Assembly (NCBI GenBank): GCA_021775195.1
Contig: JAJFIG010000473.1
Location: 1-12,124 of the forward strand
Source: Rhodospirillales bacterium
Lineage (GTDB): Bacteria; Pseudomonadota; Alphaproteobacteria; Rhodospirillales; 2-02-FULL-58-16
Length of the DNA stretch: 12,124 nt
Direction: 5' to 3'
The notes beneath the pieces are model-generated. The model was given only the letters and a program-made list of their open reading frames with translations. It was not told where the DNA came from and did no database searches. Positions 1 through 5,483 of this stretch are shown here, piece after piece (within the stretch, counting starts at the first letter, position 1; each line of letters opens with the position of its first letter). A program made the translations under genes and the position numbers.

Positions 1-2
1 CC

Positions 3-656
3 CGGGTGTGGACGGTGGCGGCGGTGTTGCTGGTGGTGCCGGCCTTGGCGGCGCCCCTCCCCTACGCCCTGTTCGACGACTTCAACGCCGCCCAGACCGA
101 GACCTTCACCAATTTCCAATACGCCCTCGCTCCGCCCACGGTCGTTGCCGCCGGGGCCATGGTGATGGCGGCGCTCCGCCACCGCGCCCGGGGCGATGCC
201 TTGCCCTGGCGCGAGCCCGCGTTCCTGTGCCTGGCGCTTTCGGTCCTGGTCTTCGGCATCGGCGGCGTGCTCGGCCTTTTCGTCGACGGCACCGACACCC
301 GCACCCCCGGCCACTATCACGGTGTCCTCGGCGGCATCAACCTGGCCTTCATGGGTCTGTTCCTGACCTTCTTCCTGCCCCTCCTGGGCCGGAGCGTGGC
401 CTGGACCCGGGTCATCTATGTGCAGATCTACCTCTACGCCTTCGGCCAGGCCTTGCAGAGTCTCGGCCTGTTCCTGGCCGGCGGCTACGGGGCGCCGCGC
501 AAAACCGCCGGCGCGGATCAAGGCCTGGAGGGGATCGGCGCCATCGCCGGCATGGCCCTGAACGGCATCGGCGCCCTGATCGCGGTGATCGGCGGCATCC
601 TCTTCATCTGGACCGTGGGAGCGGCCCTGTTGCGCACGCTGGACCGGGAAAGTTAG
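3..656 (+). CDS. Haem-copper oxidase subunit I-like membrane protein, 3' part (5' end outside window)
   Basis: The reading frame is open to the window edge, so the GTG at 6 is probably internal and the gene starts upstream. About six hydrophobic segments fill the visible 217 residues. A GHYHG motif (codons at 309-323) followed by a long hydrophobic stretch matches helix X of haem-copper oxidase subunit I, where two histidines ligate the low-spin and high-spin haems. The AP..(11)..AQT pattern near 51-98 aligns without gaps, by eye, with the CcoN/NorB-type helix VII region. There the CuB histidine pair is replaced by Leu-Pro (57-62). A GYGAPRK stretch (484-504) resembles the loop after helix XI. 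ctaB follows 85 bp downstream, which fits a haem-copper oxidase locus. Seen: length, hydrophobicity, HxH. Inferred: family and loss of CuB. It may be a divergent, non-canonical oxidase-like protein and not a working terminal oxidase. Confidence 0.6.
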   Translation, partial: RVWTVAAVLLVVPALAAPLPYALFDDFNAAQTETFTNFQYALAPPTVVAAGAMVMAALRHRARGDALPWREPAFLCLALSVLVFGIGGVLGLFVDGTDTRTPGHYHGVLGGINLAFMGLFLTFFLPLLGRSVAWTRVIYVQIYLYAFGQALQSLGLFLAGGYGAPRKTAGADQGLEGIGAIAGMALNGIGALIAVIGGILFIWTVGAALLRTLDRES

Positions 657-725
657 CCTCCACAAAATTAATGTCGTCGTTGGGCACTTCCGACCTATAT
701 GGTTGAGACCAAGGCTCTTGAAGGG

Positions 726-732
726 AAGGGGA
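726..732 (+). promoter_or_regulatory. Ribosome binding site deciding the ctaB start
   Basis: AAGGGGA lies 9 bp before the GTG at 742. The upstream in-frame TTG at 703 has no comparable purine-rich site, so the GTG is preferred. Confidence 0.6.
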
Positions 733-741
733 AGCACGCGC

Positions 742-1719
742 GTGCCCGAAAGCCTGTCCAGCACCGGGGACCTCTCCGAGAACGCTACCGCCGCGCCGCC
801 GGGTGAAACCGCGCCGGCAGTCTCGCCGGCCTCGCCCGAGGCCGTCGCCGTCGCCTCGCGCGTCCGCGATTACGCCCTTCTTCTCAAGCCCCGGGTCAAG
901 TCCCTGGTGGTCTTCACCGGCATCGTCGGCATCGTCATGGCGCCGGGCGCCATCGATCCTCTGGCAGCGGTCGCCGCGGTCCTGTGGATCGCCGTCGGCG
1001 CCGGTGCCGCCGTCGACTTAAAAATGTGGTACGACCGCGACATCGACCTGCAGATGGTGCGCACCCCGCGCCGCCCCATCCCCGCCGGGCGCATGGTGCC
1101 GGGCCGGGCCCTGGCCATGGGAGTCATCCTGTCGGTGGTCTCCGTCGCCGGCATGGTGCTCACCGTCAATCCCATGGCCGCGGTCATGCTCGCCGTGACC
1201 ATCGCCTTCTACGTCTTCATCTACACCATGTGGCTGAAACGCCGCACGCCCCAGAACATCGTCATCGGCGGCGCTTCCGGCGCTTTTCCGCCAATGATCG
1301 GGTGGGCCGCCGTCACCGGTGACGTCAGCATCGATTCGGTGGCCCTGTTCGCCATCATCTTCATGTGGACGCCACCCCACTTCTGGGCCCTGGCGCTCTA
1401 CCGCTGCGGCGACTACGCCAACGCCGGGGTGCCCATGCTGCCCGTGGTCGCCGGGGTGCGCGCCACCAAGAAGCAGATCATCGTCTATAGCCTGCTCCTG
1501 GTCCCGGTTACCCTGCTGCCTGTCTTTACCGGCATGTCGGGGCTACTTTACGGGACCGCCGCCCTGATCCTGGGAGGCTGGTTTCTGCGCCATGCCTTCC
1601 GCGTCTGGGGCGACGACACCGACAAGGCGGCGCGCCCCATGTTCTTCTTTTCCATCATCTACCTGTTCCTGATCTACGTCTTCCTGCTCATCGACCGGGC
1701 CGTCCAAGTTCTCATTTAG
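742..1719 (+). CDS. ctaB: Protohaem IX farnesyltransferase (haem O synthase)
   Basis: This is a UbiA-superfamily membrane prenyltransferase that adds a farnesyl group to haem B, giving haem O for haem-copper oxidases. The 325-residue product (GTG start chosen for its ribosome binding site) is usual for the family. A polar Pro/Ala-rich N-terminus of about 40 residues precedes the hydrophobic helices. Diagnostic stretches are present: MWYDRDID followed by RT..RPIPAGR (motif I, residues 95-119), KRRTPQNIVIGG..GAFPPMIGW, MWTPPHFWALAL, and DYANAGVPMLPVV (motif II, Asp224). Oddity: motif I is normally NMWYD, but here residue 94 is Lys (codon AAA at 1021-1023, after a TTA codon that is unusual in this GC-rich gene). 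The M32 peptidase gene starts 4 bp after the stop, suggesting co-transcription. The ctaG and subunit III genes that often follow ctaB are absent here. Confidence 0.93.
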   Translation: MPESLSSTGDLSENATAAPPGETAPAVSPASPEAVAVASRVRDYALLLKPRVKSLVVFTGIVGIVMAPGAIDPLAAVAAVLWIAVGAGAAVDLKMWYDRDIDLQMVRTPRRPIPAGRMVPGRALAMGVILSVVSVAGMVLTVNPMAAVMLAVTIAFYVFIYTMWLKRRTPQNIVIGGASGAFPPMIGWAAVTGDVSIDSVALFAIIFMWTPPHFWALALYRCGDYANAGVPMLPVVAGVRATKKQIIVYSLLLVPVTLLPVFTGMSGLLYGTAALILGGWFLRHAFRVWGDDTDKAARPMFFFSIIYLFLIYVFLLIDRAVQVLI

Positions 1720-1723
1720 AACC

Positions 1724-3217
1724 ATGCCCCCCTCGCCCTACCACCAACTGGAAGACCGTGTCCGGCGCTTCTCGGCCCTCGACGACGTCGCTGCCATCCT
1801 CGAATGGGATCTCGCCACCATGATGCCGCCGGGCGCCGCCGACGGACGCAGCGATCAGGTCGCCGCCCTCAAGGCCGTGCGCCATGGCATGCTGACGGCG
1901 CCCGAGATGGGCGATCTCATCGCCGCCGCCACCGCCGAGACCGGCCTCGACCGATGGCAGACCGCCAACCTACGGGAGATAAAGCGAAAATGGGCCCACG
2001 CCACGGCCCTCGACGAGGCCCTGGTCACCGCCCTGTCAAAGGCGGTCTCGGCCTGCGAGATGGCCTGGCGCCAGGCCCGCGCCGACGCCGACTTCGCCAC
2101 CGCGCGTCCCCATCTGGAACGGCTTCTCGGCCTCATCCGCGAAGTCGCCGCCGCCAAGGCCGACGCCCTCGGCCTCGGCGCCTACGACGCCCTCCTCGAC
2201 GAATTCGAGCCCGGCGGCCGCGCCGACGAGATCGACGCCGTGTTCCGCGACCTGGGGGATTTTCTGCCCGGCTTCCTTGGCCAGGTGCTGGAACGCCAGG
2301 CGGCCGCCCCGCCGGCCCGGGTTCCCCGGGGGCCTTTCCCCATCGACAGGCAGCGGGCCCTCGCCGTGCGCCTGATGGAGGTCATCGGCTTCGACTTCGA
2401 TTACGGCCGCCTCGACGTCAGCCATCATCCGTTCTGCGGCGGCACCGTCGACGACGTCCGCATCACCACCCGCTACGACGAGGACGATTTCACGTCGGGC
2501 CTCATGGGCGTCCTCCACGAGACCGGCCACGCCCTCTACGAGCGCGGCCTGCCCCGGGAATGGCGGGGCTGCCCGGTGGGCGAGGCCCTGTCCACCAGTA
2601 TCCACGAAAGCCAGTCCCTGCTGCTCGAGATGCAGGTCTGCCGGTCGCGGGGGTTTCTCGGTTTCGCCGCCCCGGTCATGCAAGAGGCCTTCGACGGCGA
2701 CGGCCCGGCCTGGGACGCCGACAACCTTTACCGCCATTACACCCGGGTCACCCCCGGATATATCCGGGTCGACGCCGACGAGGTCACCTACCCGGCCCAC
2801 GTCATCCTCCGCTATCGCCTGGAGAAGGCGATGATCGCCGGCGACCTGATGCCCGCCGACCTTCCCGGGGCCTGGAACGAGGGCATGGAGGACCTACTCG
2901 GCCTGACCCCGCCCAGCGACGCCGAGGGCTGCCTGCAGGACGTGCACTGGTACGACGGCGCCTGGGGGTACTTCCCCACCTACACCCTGGGCGCCATGGC
3001 CGCGGCCCAGATCTTCGACGCCGCCCGCCGCGCCGACCCGGCAATCGAGCCCGGCATCACCGCCGGCGACTTCCGGCCCCTCTTCACCTGGCTCGGCGCC
3101 GCCGTCCATTCCAAGGGCGCCCTCCTGTCCTCCCGCGAGCTCCTAACCGAGGCCACCGGACGGCCCCTCGACCCGGAAATCTTCAAGACCCATCTCGAGC
3201 GCCGCTACCTGGCCTGA
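1724..3217 (+). CDS. Family M32 metallocarboxypeptidase (carboxypeptidase Taq type)
   Basis: This is a probable cytoplasmic zinc carboxypeptidase that removes C-terminal residues from peptides. The 497-residue length matches the M32 family. All the family signatures are visible: HPF (SHHPFCGG), DVRITT (the DxRxT motif), the zinc site HETGH in GVLHETGHALYE, HESQS as the next helix with a further metal ligand, IRVDADEVTYPAHVILRYRLE, and GCLQDVHW followed by GYFPTY near the C-terminus. There is no signal peptide or membrane segment. The ATG is 4 bp after the ctaB stop, so the genes are probably one transcript, perhaps with translational coupling. No functional link to haem O synthesis is known to me, and the pairing may be incidental. 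All catalytic motifs are intact. Confidence 0.95.
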   Translation: MPPSPYHQLEDRVRRFSALDDVAAILEWDLATMMPPGAADGRSDQVAALKAVRHGMLTAPEMGDLIAAATAETGLDRWQTANLREIKRKWAHATALDEALVTALSKAVSACEMAWRQARADADFATARPHLERLLGLIREVAAAKADALGLGAYDALLDEFEPGGRADEIDAVFRDLGDFLPGFLGQVLERQAAAPPARVPRGPFPIDRQRALAVRLMEVIGFDFDYGRLDVSHHPFCGGTVDDVRITTRYDEDDFTSGLMGVLHETGHALYERGLPREWRGCPVGEALSTSIHESQSLLLEMQVCRSRGFLGFAAPVMQEAFDGDGPAWDADNLYRHYTRVTPGYIRVDADEVTYPAHVILRYRLEKAMIAGDLMPADLPGAWNEGMEDLLGLTPPSDAEGCLQDVHWYDGAWGYFPTYTLGAMAAAQIFDAARRADPAIEPGITAGDFRPLFTWLGAAVHSKGALLSSRELLTEATGRPLDPEIFKTHLERRYLA

Positions 3218-3231
3218 AGGGCTCGGACCAC

Positions 3232-3255
3232 GACTCCACCAATGGCGGCGGAGTC
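3232..3255 (+). terminator. Possible terminator-like hairpin after the M32 peptidase gene
   Basis: Arms GACTCC (3232-3237) and GGAGTC (3250-3255), with two more C-G pairs inside after one mismatch, begin 14 bp after the stop codon. The following bases are only moderately T-rich (the GGTTTC repeats), so intrinsic termination is plausible but weak. Confidence 0.35.
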
Positions 3256-3261
3256 CGTTCC

Positions 3262-3279
3262 GGTTTCGGTTTCGGTTTC
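3262..3279 (+). repeat. Tandem hexamer repeat (GGTTTC)3
   Basis: Three perfect consecutive copies of GGTTTC lie directly after the hairpin that follows the peptidase gene. They could supply the T-containing tail of a terminator or be a small slippage-prone tract. They are not in a gene. Confidence 0.7.
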
Positions 3280-3557
3280 ATAGGCCGAAATGGGCACGAA
3301 CGAGTGGAATGACTTCCTGCCGAATAAACGTGTCTGTCGATCCGGCAGGGCAACTGTATCGCACGAAAGCCGTTGATTGCTGCTTTTCCGCAAACCGGCA
3401 ACACGGTTTGGCAAATGTTGAATGCCGATGATTATTGGCACCCACTGTTCGCCGAATCAAAATCTTGTCGTCATATACATGCATCTGTAATATCTAATAT
3501 CCGGAATAGTTGTGTGCCTATTAGAATTAATTCAAAGAGGCATCTAGATTGTGAGTT

Positions 3558-3578
3558 GAATTCAAAAAAATTGAATTC
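3558..3578. repeat. Perfect 8-bp inverted repeat built on GAATTC, upstream of the lipoprotein pair
   Basis: GAATTCAA (3558-3565), five A residues, then TTGAATTC (3571-3578). It lies 45 bp before the first lipoprotein start, in AT-rich DNA where a promoter would be expected. A further 10-bp palindrome, GAATTAATTC, is about 30 bp upstream. It could be an operator or a hairpin; nothing in the sequence decides between them. Confidence 0.55.
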
Positions 3579-3623
3579 CGCTTAATTCTTGGAATACCGA
3601 TGGACAGCGCCCGGGAGAATGAA

Positions 3624-4322
3624 ATGAACAGAATATGGATTGCTTTTCTTTGCGTTGTGCCCCTCGCGCTCGCCGGATGTGCCTCTCCAATCCTGAAGCC
3701 GGGCGAAACGGCGCAGATCGTCGGGGTCACGGTAACAAAGGGGGTGCCCAATCTGGGCACCGAAAACTTGGTAGAAGCCGTAAGGTACAAGACTCAGAAC
3801 GCCGCCTTTCGATTCTCGGAGCAGGGGCCAGAGAAGACCCTGAAGCTGGATATCACAGGCATGGCGATTTCGAGCCCCGGAAGAGCGCTTCTCGTCGACG
3901 GCAGCAGCGTTATCACGGCGAACGTAACCTTGATCGACAAGGCGTCGGGAATGACCGGCGAACCTTTCGTCACCATGGCGCGCATTCCACGTTTGAGTGG
4001 CATTATCGGTGCGCTCGCAGCGACGAATGTCGACCCGATCCAGGAAGAGCAACACCTTTCCGGCATGCTTGCTGAAGAGGTAATGAAAAGAATCTATGGC
4101 GCAGACTACGCGGAAACGGTCGCATCGCGAATTTCGGCAAAGTCCGTGTCGCCCAAGTACCCCATGAGTTACGAGAAAGCGCGCAGGAAACTCAAGTGTG
4201 ACCAGATTCGGCGGGACATTGAAAATGAAAAGTTGGAAGCTGAAGAGCGAGGCGAACCGCCCGACGAGTTGATGAAACTGCCTGCGGATTGCAAGGCCTC
4301 TATCGGGATTAACCCATCATAG
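3624..4322 (+). CDS. Exported lipoprotein of unknown function (first of a pair)
   Basis: The 232-residue product starts with MNRIWIAF, a hydrophobic core and a clean lipobox LAGC (Cys19), so it should be processed by signal peptidase II and lipid-anchored. Ala at +2 would allow transfer to the outer membrane under the E. coli rule. The ATG at 3624 was preferred over the in-frame ATG at 3600 because GGGAG (3613-3617) lies 6 bp before it and the signal peptide then has normal form. Residues about 60-160 alternate short beta-like segments (LKLDITGMAI, SVITANVTLID) and end in a helix, HLSGMLAEEVMKRIYG. The last 60 residues are charged, with two cysteines that might pair. I do not recognise the family. 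The next gene's ATG directly abuts the stop (TAGATG), implying an operon with translational coupling. GC content is lower than in the ctaB region. Confidence 0.8.
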   Translation: MNRIWIAFLCVVPLALAGCASPILKPGETAQIVGVTVTKGVPNLGTENLVEAVRYKTQNAAFRFSEQGPEKTLKLDITGMAISSPGRALLVDGSSVITANVTLIDKASGMTGEPFVTMARIPRLSGIIGALAATNVDPIQEEQHLSGMLAEEVMKRIYGADYAETVASRISAKSVSPKYPMSYEKARRKLKCDQIRRDIENEKLEAEERGEPPDELMKLPADCKASIGINPS

Positions 4323-4838
4323 ATGAACAACGGAACGGCAATGCTGTCGCGGTGGCATGTACTGTTTCTGGCCGCATGTCTGATTTCCGCCTGTGATACG
4401 GTCGGCCAATACGGCGAGACCGAGTACTATTGGCGCATGACGGAGGCAACGCGCGAGCAGGCGTTCAATGACATCATCTTCTGCATGGATTCGGCGGACG
4501 CCGCGTTTCAGAGGTACAATGCCAACCAGCAGCCCATCCCTCCGACGAACAATGCAGCCGCCGTCGGGTCCATACTCGCCCATTTCGCCACCACCAATGC
4601 CGCCGGCAGTCATGCGACGAGCGCTTATGACAACTGCATGCTTGGACGCGGATACCAATCTTGGACCCTGACAAGCGCCCAGTGGAAGCGGGTCGACGAA
4701 ATCAGGACCAATGTCGAAAGGGCGGAGATCTTGTCGGTTCTCATGTCGTCACCGCCACACTCCTCCATGACCTTGTATCCCGTCGAAAAGACCAAAGTGT
4801 CGGCGACCGCGCTCCCGCTACGGCCGAAGGATAACTAG
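4323..4838 (+). CDS. Small exported lipoprotein of unknown function (second of a pair)
   Basis: The 171-residue product has a short basic N-terminus, a hydrophobic core and a lipobox ISAC with Cys24. An earlier LAAC (Cys19) is a less well-placed alternative. Asp at +2 of the preferred site would mean inner-membrane retention under the E. coli Lol rule, unlike its partner; whether that rule holds here is unknown. The mature part has two cysteines (in IIFCMDSADAAF and YDNCMLGRGYQ) that could form a disulfide. CMLGRGY resembles the short Cys-x3-4-Gly-Tyr ends seen in many small proteobacterial lipoproteins, but no named family is recognised. The start abuts the previous stop, and there is no good ribosome site of its own before 4323. 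The ATG at 4341 (Met7) is a possible alternative start. A GAATTC-based hairpin follows 45 bp after the stop. Confidence 0.75.
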   Translation: MNNGTAMLSRWHVLFLAACLISACDTVGQYGETEYYWRMTEATREQAFNDIIFCMDSADAAFQRYNANQQPIPPTNNAAAVGSILAHFATTNAAGSHATSAYDNCMLGRGYQSWTLTSAQWKRVDEIRTNVERAEILSVLMSSPPHSSMTLYPVEKTKVSATALPLRPKDN

Positions 4839-4883
4839 CCGGCGCGCCGAATGTCGGTTGGGCGGACCCGAACCGGCATGGAT

Positions 4884-4907
4884 GAATTCCCGGGGTACAG
4901 GGAATTC
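4884..4907 (+). terminator. Perfect 8-bp stem hairpin after the lipoprotein pair
   Basis: GAATTCCC (4884-4891), an 8-nt loop, then GGGAATTC (4900-4907), starting 45 bp after the second lipoprotein stop. There is no T tract after it, so it may be a transcript end or stabiliser and not a classical intrinsic terminator. Confidence 0.4.
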
Positions 4908-5070
4908 TCGCCGAAACCACAATTTGGGTTTCGGGCTCGCAGCCGGTTATCGATTGACGAGCGTTCTATATAGTAATCCATTAATTGCCGCACATATTAC
5001 TTTATGCCGCTTACAGCGTTGAAATTTCACGCGAATGATATTGGTCGCCGGGATATTCAACCGTTGAACG

Positions 5071-5089
5071 TGTCGGGATTCTTTACAGG
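5071..5089 (+). promoter_or_regulatory. Upstream 19-bp element, copy 1 (candidate enhancer site)
   Basis: TGTCGGGATTCTTTACAGG. It matches copy 3 at 16 of 19 positions. It lies about 305 bp before the sigma-54 promoter and 108 bp before copy 2. Confidence 0.5.
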
Positions 5090-5178
5090 TTCGTGTACCG
5101 CCGCGAATTCACCAACATTTTGAAAAAGAACGATAATCCGTGTTTGCGCTGGGAAACTCGTGGAATTAGCCAGAAAAG

Positions 5179-5197
5179 CGGCGGAATTCCTTACACT
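5179..5197 (+). promoter_or_regulatory. Upstream 19-bp element, copy 2 (candidate enhancer site)
   Basis: CGGCGGAATTCCTTACACT. It matches copy 3 at 16 of 19 positions and is identical over CGGAATTC and TTACACT. It lies 195 bp before the sigma-54 promoter and 114 bp before copy 3. Confidence 0.55.
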
Positions 5198-5292
5198 CGG
5201 GTTCCCATTTCCCAACGACGCTCTAAGCAATTGATTGCAAATTGGAATCATTAACAATTTGGTTCTTGTGGCGCCTGAATCACCGCCGATTG

Positions 5293-5311
5293 TGTCGGAA
5301 TTCTTTACACT
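5293..5311 (+). promoter_or_regulatory. Upstream 19-bp element, copy 3 (candidate enhancer site)
   Basis: TGTCGGAATTCTTTACACT. It starts 81 bp before the -24 box, so about -105 from the expected transcription start, a typical place for the binding site of a sigma-54 activator. PEP-CTERM genes are known in other bacteria to be controlled by RpoN with the PrsK/PrsR system; that PrsR binds this element is inference. Confidence 0.6.
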
Positions 5312-5341
5312 TTGTGTTTGCCCGCCTGCCCGAGATCACCT

Positions 5342-5354
5342 TAACACTCTGATT
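5342..5354 (-). promoter_or_regulatory. Possible IHF site between the enhancers and the sigma-54 promoter
   Basis: On the minus strand AATCAG-AGTG-TTA fits the IHF consensus WATCAANNNNTTR with one mismatch. It lies between element copy 3 and the -24 box, where IHF bends DNA at many RpoN promoters. The consensus is loose, so chance is possible. Confidence 0.35.
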
Positions 5355-5373
5355 TTAAACAATTAACCAAAAT

Positions 5374-5388
5374 TGGCACGAAACTTGC
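5374..5388 (+). promoter_or_regulatory. Sigma-54 (RpoN) -24/-12 promoter of the PEP-CTERM gene
   Basis: TGGCAC-N5-TTGC with exactly 10 bases between the -24 GG (5375-5376) and the -12 GC (5387-5388) is an essentially perfect match to the RpoN consensus. Transcription should start near 5400, leaving about 85 nt before the chosen ATG at 5484. Any start codon at 5373 would lie upstream of the transcript. Confidence 0.85.
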
Positions 5389-5468
5389 GTGGCGTTGGGC
5401 AAATGCACAAAAAGCACGCGCTCAGCGCGGAAGGGAATCACGCGACGGTACGTACGACAGGCATTTTC

Positions 5469-5475
5469 AGGGAGG
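5469..5475 (+). promoter_or_regulatory. Ribosome binding site deciding the PEP-CTERM gene start
   Basis: AGGGAGG sits 8 bp before the ATG at 5484. With the promoter at 5374-5388 it fixes the start and excludes the longer reading frame from 5373. Confidence 0.75.
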
Positions 5476-5483
5476 TCGTCAAA

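Larger units (their letters stand above)
3218..3623. other. Intergenic region, 406 bp, becoming AT-rich, no convincing gene
   Basis: The first 80 bp after the peptidase gene hold a hairpin and a short tandem repeat. A second small stem-loop has arms CAAACCG (3391-3397) and CGGTTTG (3404-3410). From about 3430 the DNA becomes clearly AT-richer than the genes on either side, ending in GAATTC-based inverted repeats before the lipoprotein pair. A frame at 3373-3585 is open but lacks a ribosome site and family-like sequence. No confident promoter could be assigned. Confidence 0.6.
4839..5483. other. 645-bp intergenic regulatory region of the PEP-CTERM gene
   Basis: No gene is convincing here on either strand. 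Reading along plus: a GAATTCCC hairpin (4884-4907), an AT-rich stretch, three copies of a 19-bp element (from 5071, 5179 and 5293), a possible IHF site (5342-5354), a sigma-54 promoter (5374-5388), an untranslated leader of roughly 85 nt and a strong ribosome binding site (5469-5475). The parts are ordered as in enhancer-dependent RpoN promoters. Confidence 0.7.

Noticed and set aside
2753..2768. Perfect 16-bp palindrome CCCGGATATATCCGGG
   Set aside because: It lies inside the M32 peptidase coding region, over the conserved PGYIRVDADE stretch, and is explained by codon use; no regulatory context.
2036..2800. Minus-strand frame of 254 codons opposite the M32 peptidase
   Set aside because: Gly/Val/Ala/Glu-rich mirror of a well-supported gene with all catalytic motifs; no independent support.
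3373..3585. Plus-strand 70-codon frame in the intergenic region
   Set aside because: Non-ATG start, no ribosome site, no recognisable sequence, and it runs through the AT-rich inverted repeats.
3571..3589. Possible fourth, inverted copy of the 19-bp PEP-CTERM upstream element near the lipoprotein start
   Set aside because: Only GAATTCCG matches; the TTACA half is absent, so it does not qualify as a copy.
5071..5311. CRISPR-like array from regularly spaced repeats
   Set aside because: Repeats are short and imperfect, with spacers near 90 bp, and sit in a promoter region; the spacing fits enhancer sites.
5373..5483. Longer N-terminus for the PEP-CTERM protein starting at 5373
   Set aside because: It begins at the edge of the sigma-54 promoter, upstream of the expected transcript start, and would add 37 residues before a normal signal peptide.
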